Positions 50,006 to 57,914 of a DNA stretch of 57,969 nt are shown here, one piece after another. The notes under the pieces were generated by a model. The model had not been told where the DNA came from, did not search any database, and saw nothing but the letters and a program-made list of their open reading frames with translations. The position numbers were made by a program, and so were the translations under genes. This DNA is from Deltaproteobacteria bacterium RIFOXYD12_FULL_56_24 (lineage in GTDB: Bacteria > Desulfobacterota > Desulfobulbia > Desulfobulbales > Desulfurivibrionaceae): contig MGTD01000029.1 in the NCBI GenBank assembly GCA_001799285.1, positions 1-57,969 of the forward strand, read 5' to 3'. Each line of letters begins with the position of its first letter. Positions within the stretch are counted from its first letter, which is position 1.

Positions 50006-52657
50006 ATGGAAGTCATCACCACCCATGTAAACGCCGATTTTGACGGGCTGGCCTCGATGATCGCCGCGCATAAGCTCTACCCCGAGGCGGTCCTCGCCTT
50101 TTCCGGTTCCCAGGAAAAAAACCTGCGCGATTTCCTCGCCCAGTCGGTGCAATACCACTACACCTTCCAGCGGCTGAAGAACATCCCCCAGGACCAGATC
50201 CACAGGCTCATCGTGGTGGACACCCGCCAGGCCTCCCGAATCGGCGACTTTGCCCAATGCCTTAACAACCCCGGCCTGGACATCCACCTCTACGACCACC
50301 ACCCCGATGCCCCAGGCGACCTGCATGGCTCGCGGGAAGAGGTTTGGCCGGTGGGCTCCACCACCACCATCTTTGTCCGCCTCCTCCGGGGAAAAAATCT
50401 CTCGCTCACCCAGGAGGAAGCCACCCTTATGGCCATGGCCATCTACGAGGACACCGGCAACTTCGCCTTCGACTCCACCAGCCCGGAAGATCTCGAGGCC
50501 GCCGCCTGGCTGCTTGGCCAGGGAGCCAACCTCAACGCCATCTCCCAGTTCATCGCCCAGGAGCTCACCAGCCGGGAAGTCACCCTGCTCCATGCCCTGA
50601 TCAAATCCGCCACCACCTACACCATCCACGGCCTGGACCTGGTGGTGGCCAAGATAGAACTGCCCGAATATGTTGATGAATTTTCCGTCATCGTCCGCCG
50701 CTTCATGGTGATGGAAAACCTGGACACCCTGTTCGCCCTGACCCAGATGGGAGGCCGCACCCACCTCATTGCCCGCAGCCGGATCCCGGAGGTAAACGTC
50801 GGGATCATTGCCCGGGATTTCGGGGGCGGGGGGCATGCCTCGGCCGCCTCGGCCACGATCAAGGATCTTACCCTGATCGAGGCGGAGGAAAGGCTGATCC
50901 AGCTGCTGCACAAGCATGTCCGACCCCGGCGGTTGGCCAGAGAGCTGATGTCCGCGCCGGTGATCTTCGGCCCGCCAACCCTGACGATCACCGGGGCGGA
51001 CGAGCTGCTCAACCGCTACAACATCACAGTGCTGCTGATCCTCAATGAAGCGCACGAGGCGGTGGGCCTCATCTCCCGGCTGGTGGTGGGCAAATCCATC
51101 CATCTGGGGCTGGGCGGCTCGCCGGTAAGCGACTACATGACCACCGATTTCGCCACCCTGCCGCCCACCGCCACCCTGGCCGATATCCAGGAACTCATCA
51201 TCGAAAACCGCCAGCGCTTTATCCCGGTGGTGGAAGAGGGCAAGGTCCTGGGGGTCATTACCCGCACCGATCTTCTCCACCTGCTGGTCAACGATCCGGC
51301 CCACATCCCGCGCCGATTGCTGGCCGAGACCGACCAGCCCTCCGTGGCCCGCAACCGCAACCTGAGTACCCTGATGGTGGAGGTCTTAAGCCGCGAGATA
51401 ATGGTCCTTTTGCAAACCTTGGGCGAGGTGGCACAGGAAACCGGCTGCCATGCCTATGCGGTGGGGGGGTTTGTCCGCGACCTGCTGCTGCACGTCAAAA
51501 ATCTCGATCTGGATGTGGTCGTCGAGGGCGATGGCTTGGCCTATGCCAAAAAGCTGGGCAAGAAACTGGGCGGCACGGTGCGCACCCATGAGAAATTCGG
51601 CACCGCCGTGGTCAAGCTGCCCGACGGCCTCAAGATCGATATCGCCACCGCCCGGTTGGAATACTACGAATATCCGGCCGCCATGCCCACGGTGGAGCTG
51701 AGCTCCATCAAACTCGATCTCTACCGCCGCGATTTCACCATCAACGCCATGGCCATCCACCTCAACCCGGACACCTTCGGCAACCTGGTGGATTTCTTCA
51801 ACTGCCAGAACGACCTGAAAGACCGGCAAATCCGCATCCTGCACAATCTAAGCTTTGTGGAAGACCCGACCCGAATCTTCCGAGCCATCCGCTTTGAGCA
51901 GCGCATGGGCTTCAAGATCGGCAACCACACGGAAAAACTCATTAAAAACGCGGTAAAGATGGAGCTTTTCGACCGTTTCTTCGGCCAGCGGTTTTTCAAC
52001 GAATTGACCAGCATCCTCTCCGAGGAGAACCCCCTCCCGGCCATCAGCCGCATGGCGGACCTCGGCTTGCTGCGCTTCCTCCATCCCACTCTCCGCATCG
52101 ACTTAAGGCTCAGCGCGGTGCTGGAAGAAACCCGGCAGGCCCTGGCCTGGCACCGGCTCCTCTACCTTGACCAGCCATGCCGCCAATGGCAGGTCTATCT
52201 GCTCGCCCTCATGACCAGCCTGCCCGTCCGGGAGATGGCGGCCTTTTGCGAGCGCTTCGAGGTGCCGCCGCGCCACCGGCAGTTTCTGGTCAGGGAAAAA
52301 GCCGCCGTGGCCCGGATTGCCGAGATCATGAAACGCGCCATGCCGGAAAGCCCAAGCGACCTCTATCACCTGCTCAAGGAGCTTTCCCCGGAGGGCATCC
52401 TCCACCTCATGGGGGTGATGAAAAAGAAATCCGGCAAAAAGGCCATATCCCTCTATGTTACCGAGTGGAGTCAACTGAAGCCGGAAACCGACGGCAACGA
52501 CCTGGAAAAAATGGGCTACCGGGCGGGGCCGCTCTATGGTACCATCCTGCGGCGCCTGCTGGACGCAAGGCTGGATGGCCTGGTGCAGGACCGGGCCACG
52601 GAAACCGCCTTCATCAAAAAACTTTTTCCCCTCCCGGAATCAATAAACCACCCATGA
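50006..52657 (+). CDS. DHH phosphoesterase / CBS / CCA-adding tRNA nucleotidyltransferase fusion
   Basis: 883 residues in three blocks. DHH-DHHA1 phosphoesterase (1-300) with THVNADFDGLAS, DHHPDAPG and FGGGGHASAAS. Two CBS domains (about 312-430). Class II poly(A)/CCA polymerase head (about 465-610, AVGGFVRDLLL, NLDLDVVVEGDG, RRDFTINAMAI) and tail. Aquifex and Geobacter-type A-adding enzymes share this design. It repairs the tRNA 3' end; the DHH part may hydrolyse cyclic or short nucleotides (inference). Coupled to the M50 protease by ATGA. Confidence 0.92.
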   Translation: MEVITTHVNADFDGLASMIAAHKLYPEAVLAFSGSQEKNLRDFLAQSVQYHYTFQRLKNIPQDQIHRLIVVDTRQASRIGDFAQCLNNPGLDIHLYDHHPDAPGDLHGSREEVWPVGSTTTIFVRLLRGKNLSLTQEEATLMAMAIYEDTGNFAFDSTSPEDLEAAAWLLGQGANLNAISQFIAQELTSREVTLLHALIKSATTYTIHGLDLVVAKIELPEYVDEFSVIVRRFMVMENLDTLFALTQMGGRTHLIARSRIPEVNVGIIARDFGGGGHASAASATIKDLTLIEAEERLIQLLHKHVRPRRLARELMSAPVIFGPPTLTITGADELLNRYNITVLLILNEAHEAVGLISRLVVGKSIHLGLGGSPVSDYMTTDFATLPPTATLADIQELIIENRQRFIPVVEEGKVLGVITRTDLLHLLVNDPAHIPRRLLAETDQPSVARNRNLSTLMVEVLSREIMVLLQTLGEVAQETGCHAYAVGGFVRDLLLHVKNLDLDVVVEGDGLAYAKKLGKKLGGTVRTHEKFGTAVVKLPDGLKIDIATARLEYYEYPAAMPTVELSSIKLDLYRRDFTINAMAIHLNPDTFGNLVDFFNCQNDLKDRQIRILHNLSFVEDPTRIFRAIRFEQRMGFKIGNHTEKLIKNAVKMELFDRFFGQRFFNELTSILSEENPLPAISRMADLGLLRFLHPTLRIDLRLSAVLEETRQALAWHRLLYLDQPCRQWQVYLLALMTSLPVREMAAFCERFEVPPRHRQFLVREKAAVARIAEIMKRAMPESPSDLYHLLKELSPEGILHLMGVMKKKSGKKAISLYVTEWSQLKPETDGNDLEKMGYRAGPLYGTILRRLLDARLDGLVQDRATETAFIKKLFPLPESINHP

Positions 52658-53277
52658 ACCTCCCCAAGCTCATTCAGGAAATTGCCATCCTCGCCCCCCC
52701 GTTTCTCCTGGCCCTCACAGTCCACGAGTTCGCCCACGCCTTCGTCGCCTACAAGCTTGGCGACCCCACCGCGCAGCGGTTGGGCAGGCTCAGCCTGAAT
52801 CCGCTGAAGCATCTTGACCCCCTGGGGGTGCTGGCCTTTCTGATCATGAAGATCGGCTGGGCCAAACCGGTGCCGGTGGATGCCAGCTACTTTAATAATC
52901 CCCGGCAGGGCATGATCTGGGTCTCGCTGGCCGGAGTCTCCGCCAATCTGGCGCTCGCCGTGGCCTGCGGTCTGGCCGCCCGCCTGCTGCTACCCATCGG
53001 CCAGTTGCTGCCCATGGCGATCTTCTGGCCGCTTGTCCAGATGATCGCCGCCGGCGTCTGGATAAACGTGATGCTGGCCATCTTCAATCTGATCCCCATT
53101 CCGCCCCTGGACGGTAGCCAGGTGCTGAGCAACCTGCTGCCCCCTGAGCTGGCCAGAATTTACAACAAGCTGGAGCCCCTCGGCTTTTTCATCCTGCTGG
53201 CCCTGTTTTACACCGGGGTCATCCCGAAGATCATGCACCCCCTGATCTCCTTTGCCCAGAGTTTGATTCTGGGCTGA
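52654..53277 (+). CDS. M50-family site-2 protease (membrane metalloprotease)
   Basis: 207 residues. HEFAH zinc motif in LALTVHEFAHAFVAYKLGDP, and the second metal-site region IPIPPLDGSQVL. About six membrane helices. Rhomboid-like and RseP-type S2Ps release membrane-bound regulators; target unknown. It overlaps the preceding stop (ATGA), a pairing common in bacteria. Confidence 0.93.
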   Translation: MNLPKLIQEIAILAPPFLLALTVHEFAHAFVAYKLGDPTAQRLGRLSLNPLKHLDPLGVLAFLIMKIGWAKPVPVDASYFNNPRQGMIWVSLAGVSANLALAVACGLAARLLLPIGQLLPMAIFWPLVQMIAAGVWINVMLAIFNLIPIPPLDGSQVLSNLLPPELARIYNKLEPLGFFILLALFYTGVIPKIMHPLISFAQSLILG

Positions 53278-53296
53278 AAAAAGAAAGGCGTTGAAT

Positions 53297-54052
53297 GTGA
53301 GCCCGGACAGCCCGAACATCCACGATGTACTTGCCTATGAGATAAAAAAAGAGATAGCCGACCGCTATTTCGGCTTCAGGAAACTCATTGAAGACGACAA
53401 ACTGGACTTTGTTGAAAAAACCCGGCAATACTCATTTATCCTAGAAAAACGGATCAGTTTTGATCTGATCCGCATCTACATTGTGCTAAAGGACGAACCC
53501 CTTATCCACCGTTTTTTGGCGCTTACCGGTCTGCCCGCGGATCTTTTCTACGACCCCTACCTGAGCCAATCAGGTACCATCCGGCAAAGGGTTTTTTCCG
53601 GGGTGCGCATCCATGGCCTCACCCATGCCGGTCGTTTTAAAAATCTGGTGTTCGACTGCTACGAACGCCTTGAAGTACATGTGACCGAATACCGGAGCAG
53701 ATTTGCCGAACTCAAGAGATACCGGGAAGAAATAAACGAAGAAATCGAAATCTTCTACCGGAAGAACGACCTGGGCTCCATCATGGGTTTTCTCAGAACC
53801 CTGGGCGACCCAAACAAGACCGGCAGCATGGAGGGCGGCATGGAAATGGGCCTGGGCCAGAGCATGGAAGCCAAAATGCGCATCGAGCCGCAGCTGCCCC
53901 CGGAACACTACCTGCCGGTCATCCAGTCCCTGCCTCCCCTGGCAAGCATCAAGGGGGAGCTGAAAAGCATCATTCGCGCCGCATACGAAGAGCATGGGAC
54001 AGAACTGATCCACCTCTTGTCCCGGCAGCAAGGCGGCAAGGCGGCCCGATGA
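53297..54052 (+). CDS. Conserved hypothetical protein, 251 residues
   Basis: Soluble, helical, with charged coiled-coil-like parts (ELKRYREEINEEIEIFYRK). No catalytic motif and no family recognised. GTG 53297 is preferred: AAAGG lies 8 bp upstream; TTG 53291 is possible. It follows the M50 gene by 19 bp. It is the last ordinary gene before the accessory right end. Confidence 0.65.
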   Translation: MSPDSPNIHDVLAYEIKKEIADRYFGFRKLIEDDKLDFVEKTRQYSFILEKRISFDLIRIYIVLKDEPLIHRFLALTGLPADLFYDPYLSQSGTIRQRVFSGVRIHGLTHAGRFKNLVFDCYERLEVHVTEYRSRFAELKRYREEINEEIEIFYRKNDLGSIMGFLRTLGDPNKTGSMEGGMEMGLGQSMEAKMRIEPQLPPEHYLPVIQSLPPLASIKGELKSIIRAAYEEHGTELIHLLSRQQGGKAAR

Positions 54053-54093
54053 GATCCGGCACCGAACCCTTGTCGCATTAAGGCCCGGATTTC

Positions 54094-54330
54094 GTAACTA
54101 GTGTCCATCCGGGAACGGCCCTTTCGCCCGATTGCTGCGTTGCTCAGTCGCCGAAAAATGCTCACGTACTGCGTGTACGCTCCGCCTTTTCGTCTTCCTC
54201 GCGCCTTGCACTCGAACGAAGTTGCTCGTTTCCGGACGGCCACTAACTATCCAACAACACCGCATCTGTGTTGTTGCACCCAGAGGGTATAAGTTTCGTT
54301 TGAGCAGACAAGCTGCTCAACTCAGCTATA
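54094..54330 (+). mobile_element. Family B MITE copy interrupted by another MITE (nested)
   Basis: GTAACTA (54094-54100) and, after a 143-bp insert, TATCCAACAACACCGCATC together recreate the family B left end. The interior continues to the shared 54289-54327 segment. The right end is not clear and seems lost near the fic 3' end. Confidence 0.72.
54101..54243. mobile_element. 143-bp MITE (family C) inserted in the family B copy
   Basis: Inverted ends GTGTCCATCCGGGAACG and its partner CGTTTCCGGACGGCCAC (14 of 17 positions complementary), flanked by TAACTA on both sides (54095-54100 and 54244-54249), a probable 6-bp target duplication. Removing the insert and one duplicate restores the uninterrupted family B end. 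Confidence 0.75.
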
Positions 54331-54339
54331 TCAGCCGAC

Positions 54340-55347
54340 TCATGGGTTGCGCAGCATGTAACGTCCTGTTTTTTTGCTGCCGATCTTTTCCACAAGTCCA
54401 GCCTCAAGCAGGGGATGAAGCAAGTCCATGGCCCCCTGGCGAGAGATGCCCAGCGCAGCCCAGAGTTCAGCCGGGGACATGCTGCCATGATCGCGCAGGA
54501 GTTGCAGCAACCGCTCCTGCTTGGGACGCAGGACAACTTTTTTTGACGTTTTGCGCTGAAAGGCTTGTGCCCGCAACCAGACACGCTCCAGGGTCAGCTT
54601 GAGCCCTTCCGCAGTATATTCCAGCCAGCCGGTGAGATCCTCACCTGCCAGCCGTACCGCTTGAAGGGCCGTATAGTAGCGCGGGCGGTCCTCCCAGTAA
54701 TATTCGTCCACCGAAAAAATATGGTGGGTATCGAACCCGCGCCGATACAGCTCCCAAAGAGCCAGCGCCCGACCCGTGCGGCCGTTGCCATCGGCAAAGG
54801 GGTGGATAGCCTCAAAGCGGTAATGGAGTATGGCGGAACTCAACACCGGCGAGATTTCTTCAGCCTTCTTGTTCCACCAGTCCAGAAACTCAAACATCAG
54901 CCCGGAAACCTCGGCCGGACCAGGCGGCATATAGCCCCCAACCCGCACGCCGATTGTGCGGTAACGGCCAGCCTCGCCCTGGTCCATCACCCCGGCCGCC
55001 AGAATGCGATGCAGTTCAAACACATCTTCATGGCGGGCGTTTTTCTTGCCTGCCTGTTTCTCCACATAGCGCAGGCCGGCGAAATAGTTGAGCACCTCAC
55101 GCCGCGAACGCTGGTCAGAGGCCACAATCTCCCCCCCCTCCTCCAGGGCGCGCACCTGTTCCAGGGTGAGGGGATTGCCTTCGATGGCCGTGGATGCGTG
55201 CACATTGCGGGTGCGCGTATCCTTCTGCAAGGCCGGAACCCAGGACAGCTCGACCGCTGCCCCCTGGATCCGTTCACGCAAGGCGGCCACCGCCTCGACT
55301 TGGGAGAGCAGGTGGGGGGTGATGGTATAGTGCGGGATATATGCCAT
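54340..55347 (-). CDS. Fic-family AMPylase (class II) with C-terminal winged helix
   Basis: 335 residues. N-terminal inhibitory motif STAIEGN (SxxxEG), the Fic core HPFADGNGRTGRA, and a C-terminal winged-helix-like region (LLQLLRDHGSMSPAELWAAL). Class II Fic proteins modify proteins with AMP; the winged helix suggests DNA binding or self-regulation. ATG 55347 chosen; no Shine-Dalgarno is seen. Three tandem TTGAC-type repeats lie just upstream. Confidence 0.92.
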   Translation of the reverse strand: MAYIPHYTITPHLLSQVEAVAALRERIQGAAVELSWVPALQKDTRTRNVHASTAIEGNPLTLEQVRALEEGGEIVASDQRSRREVLNYFAGLRYVEKQAGKKNARHEDVFELHRILAAGVMDQGEAGRYRTIGVRVGGYMPPGPAEVSGLMFEFLDWWNKKAEEISPVLSSAILHYRFEAIHPFADGNGRTGRALALWELYRRGFDTHHIFSVDEYYWEDRPRYYTALQAVRLAGEDLTGWLEYTAEGLKLTLERVWLRAQAFQRKTSKKVVLRPKQERLLQLLRDHGSMSPAELWAALGISRQGAMDLLHPLLEAGLVEKIGSKKTGRYMLRNP

Positions 55348-55351
55348 GTTG

Positions 55352-55383
55352 TAAGTCAAGCATAAGTCAAGTTATTTGTCAAG
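55352..55383 (-). promoter_or_regulatory. Triple direct repeat in the fic promoter region
   Basis: Read on the minus strand: CTTGACA, CTTGACTTA and CTTGACTTA at 11-14-bp steps, ending 4 bp before the fic start codon. They may be -35-like boxes or operator half-sites for the Fic protein's own winged helix; leaderless or near-leaderless translation would also fit. Confidence 0.45.
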
Positions 55384-55485
55384 TAAGACAATCCCGAGCC
55401 AACTCATGCCGTCGTCCCGGAGGACGTTACAGTAGTTCCATAGTTTCTGAACGATATTGGCTGAGGTCATATGATTATCTCTGTT

Positions 55486-55515
55486 TTATGGCCAATCCTT
55501 GGCCATAATTTTTTT
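55486..55515 (+). terminator. Hairpin with T tract (terminator-like)
   Basis: TTATGGCCAA / TTGGCCATAA stem with a 3-nt loop and T7. It reads as a plus-strand terminator, but no plus-strand gene precedes it; on the minus strand it lies downstream of the four-helix gene without a T run. Confidence 0.5.
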
Positions 55516-55553
55516 AATCGGTCCGATCCGTCTGATCCGTCCGATCGGTCTGG
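55515..55553. repeat. 9-bp tandem repeat array 1 (non-coding)
   Basis: Four 9-bp units of the form TCSGTCYGR (TCGGTCCGA, TCCGTCTGA, TCCGTCCGA, TCGGTCTGG) immediately downstream of the four-helix gene. The same unit recurs in arrays at about 55689-55738, 55946-55972 and 56389-56416. Confidence 0.8.
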
Positions 55554-55557
55554 TTTT

Positions 55558-56328
55558 TCAATCCACCGGCAAAGTAGCCTTGCAGCCGGGATACCCGGAA
55601 CAGCCCCAGAACCGTGCGCCGGCCTTCACCCCCTTTCGGGCCATGCGCAACACCATGGGCTTATTGCAGGCCGGGCACGGTTTTTGGTCGATCAGATCGG
55701 TCTGATCGGTCGGATCCGACTGATCGGACCGATCAGACAATTGTCCCTTTTGCCGCTCCTGTATCCGGGCGGCATAAAGCCGCTCAGTATAGCCGCCCTG
55801 ATCGATGAATTGCTTTTCCAGCCCGGCAATCTGCCGGTCCAACAGATAATTTGCCTGATGAATCAGGCAGATCAGGGCATTGGCAACCACTCCCGGATCA
55901 GCATGTTCGAGCCAGCGGAGATAGTCTGCGGCTGTGGGGCTCCCCGTCTGACCCGACCGATCCGACGGATTATTGCGCCCCACAGTCCGAACCGCCAAGG
56001 CCTCCAGATCATCTTTGCCCCACGCCGGCAGCTTCCGCTGCCGCAAAAAATCCTCATAATCGAGCAACAGCTCATCCAGACTGGCCCGGGCAACATTCAC
56101 CAATTTCAGTTCGCTTTTGCTGGAGGTCGCCGAGGCCCGGCTACCCTCGGCGATGTTCTGTCTGCCGCTGCGCGCCGCCTGCACCATCTGATCATGGGTG
56201 CGCGACCGCTTGTTTATAAAACGGTCGCAGAAAGACACCGTGCCGTCATAGATGATCTCCGTCGCCTGAAACGAGCGCAGGCGCCGGTAGCCGCCATGGG
56301 GCCGAAGTTTTGAATGTTGATTGCTCAC
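55558..56328 (-). CDS. Four-helix-bundle (S23-type) protein with C-terminal C4 zinc finger
   Basis: 256 residues. N-terminal four-helix bundle like proteins encoded in 23S rRNA intervening sequences (VQAARSGRQNIAEGS, SELKLVNVARASLDELLLDYEDFL). The C-terminal topoisomerase-type C4 zinc finger is CPACNKPM ... CSGYPGC. Between them is a Ser-Asp-rich linker (QLSDRSDQSDPTDQTDLIDQ) encoded by 9-bp tandem repeats. GTG 56328 follows AGGTAGGTGA. The role is unknown; it is typical of accessory DNA. A truncated relative of its start lies at 57036. Confidence 0.85.
   Translation of the reverse strand: MSNQHSKLRPHGGYRRLRSFQATEIIYDGTVSFCDRFINKRSRTHDQMVQAARSGRQNIAEGSRASATSSKSELKLVNVARASLDELLLDYEDFLRQRKLPAWGKDDLEALAVRTVGRNNPSDRSGQTGSPTAADYLRWLEHADPGVVANALICLIHQANYLLDRQIAGLEKQFIDQGGYTERLYAARIQERQKGQLSDRSDQSDPTDQTDLIDQKPCPACNKPMVLRMARKGVKAGARFWGCSGYPGCKATLPVD
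55689..55738. repeat. 9-bp tandem repeat array 2 (coding)
   Basis: About five 9-bp units (TCGATCAGA, TCGGTCTGA, TCGGTCGGA, TCCGACTGA, TCGGACCGA) inside the four-helix gene; being a multiple of three they add Ser-Asp-Arg-type tripeptides without breaking the frame. Confidence 0.8.
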
Positions 56329-56388
56329 AGTTCACCTACCTCTGGCTTCTTACCGCGATCCAGCCATCGCCTTCCTTCTTCCGGCAAA

Positions 56389-56416
56389 TCGGTCCGAGCC
56401 GACCGCTCCGACCGAT
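56389..56416. repeat. 9-bp tandem repeat array 4
   Basis: Three 9-bp units (TCGGTCCGA, GCCGACCGC, TCCGACCGA) between the four-helix gene and the small hypothetical gene, overlapping the latter's stop region. Array 3 lies at 55946-55972 inside the four-helix gene. Confidence 0.7.
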
Positions 56417-56788
56417 TTATAAACACGAGTTCAAAAACTTGTGCAGCTTTCGGCAGGTGGAGTCAAAGGATCGCATGTCATTTTCGGAGTCAAGGTGCCG
56501 GCAGTAAGGTCCGCCTTCCTCGTCAACACTTTGCCGAAGTTTTTCCTCCGGAGGGATGTCGTATTCCTCATCCATTCCGACATCCCGGATGATCTCGCCG
56601 CCAAGGAGCCAGAGATAGTCCATGTGCTTCCGGATGGTCTTCCTTGTCAGCCCATTGTCAATCAGGTGCAGCACAAACGGCCGCATCACCGCCACCAGAC
56701 CTTGACCATAAGGGATGTCTTCCTCAACGCCGTGCCAGCTTTCCGGCCACTCGGGAAAATCGGGGCAAATATCTTCGGGATTCTTCAT
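56417..56788 (-). CDS. Hypothetical protein, 123 residues
   Basis: MKNPEDICPDFPEWPESWHGV start, acidic, soluble; residues NGLTRKTIRKHMDYLWLLGG resemble a helical DNA-binding segment and cysteines are few. No family recognised. It lies 88 bp upstream of the four-helix gene on the same strand. Confidence 0.6.
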   Translation of the reverse strand: MKNPEDICPDFPEWPESWHGVEEDIPYGQGLVAVMRPFVLHLIDNGLTRKTIRKHMDYLWLLGGEIIRDVGMDEEYDIPPEEKLRQSVDEEGGPYCRHLDSENDMRSFDSTCRKLHKFLNSCL

Positions 56789-57036
56789 ATCTTAGGGCAA
56801 TTAATGATTTTATGGGGGGCTTCTCTCATCTTATTTCGCACCTTCTTACAACCTCCATTTTGACCATGAAAAGTGCGATATAAGGGCGAAAATGGTCTGT
56901 TGATGAAGAAAACATATCGTGATATTAGCATATTACCTTGGTCCGACCCCAACCAGCAACCCAGGTTCAGGCTGTGGTGAAGGTCAGAATCAACGGGCGC
57001 GGAGCGGGGCCTAAATTTTGAATGTTGCTTTCTCAT
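56789..57036 (-). pseudogene. Truncated duplicate of the four-helix gene's 5' end
   Basis: The leader and first codons (AGAGGCAGGTGAGCC, ATG at 57036, then RKQHSKFRPR) copy those of the gene starting at 56328 (SNQHSKLRPH) over about 55 bp. After codon 11 the similarity stops and an unrelated short frame of about 80 codons continues. It looks like the remnant of a second four-helix gene, removed by deletion. The remaining 250 bp hold no other gene I can support. Confidence 0.55.
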
Positions 57037-57086
57037 GGCTCACCTGCCTCTAGTTTCTTACAAGCGGCCCCCCCAAGTCACCAGCA

Positions 57087-57914
57087 CTATTCTTTAGCAG
57101 TTTTTTCATCTCCGGCCGATTCGATCTGCTTCACCATCCGGTCGAAGTCGCTTTCAAACAGCCGGTCCTGCACAATGCGGTATTTTTCGAATTCACTTTC
57201 GGCATGGGTCTTGGCCAGCTCAGCCGATACCTTTCCCGCGTCCTGCAGAATCTCCCGGTCCCAGAGTTTCAGAAAGCCCGCCAGCCGTTTTTCCCAGTCT
57301 TCCATGGTCATGGGGATTTTGCGCATGGCCTGAAGCTCGGCCATATCGAGATAGGCGGAGACGATACGCTGCAACTGGGCCAGCTCGAACTCGGAGAGAT
57401 AGTTCTTGGCAATGGCGACATCGTATCGGTGAATCTTCCCGTGTGGCGCATCTTCCCAATGGGTCAGTCCCATGTTTTCCTTGCGATGATCGGCGCGGTC
57501 CACAATGACCTCCGCTGCGGTCTGGCCGTGGATGGCGTAGTGCATCTTGTTCTGCACGGCGGCGAAAAACCGTTTAGTGGCGGTGGCAGTCTGGTCGTAA
57601 TCAAGCGAGGTGGCGTAGATGTCGGTAATTTTCTGGTAGAACTTGCGTTCGGAAAGCCGGATCTCCCGGATCTTTTCCAGTTGGCGCTCAAAAAACTCAT
57701 CAGTCAGGTTGCCGCCGCGCTTGAGGCGTTCCACATCCATGGTCCAGCCCTGAATGGTGTAGTCCTTAACGATCTGGTTGGCCCATTTACGGAACTGCAC
57801 GGCGCGTTCGTTTTCAATCTTGAAGCCGACGGCGATGATGGCCTGCAGGCTGTAGTGCTTGACCCGGTAGTTCTTGCCGTCGGCGGCAGTTGTTAAGTAC
57901 TGCTTAATAACTGC
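57087..57914 (-). pseudogene. RhuM-family virulence protein gene, 5' part removed by an IS end
   Basis: About 275 codons with clear RhuM similarity: VIKQYLTTAADGKNYRVKHY, then SLQAIIAVGFKIENERAVQF and YATSLDYDQTATATKRFFAA. The N-terminal about 60 residues of RhuM (winged-helix-like part) are missing: upstream of VIKQYL the DNA becomes an IS21-like terminus beginning at 57915. The frame stays open through that terminus to the window edge by chance. RhuM function is unknown; it occurs in genomic islands. Confidence 0.75.

Noticed and set aside
54243-54584. Short minus-strand ORF overlapping the fic end
   Set aside because: It is a shadow of fic and of MITE DNA, with no translation signals.
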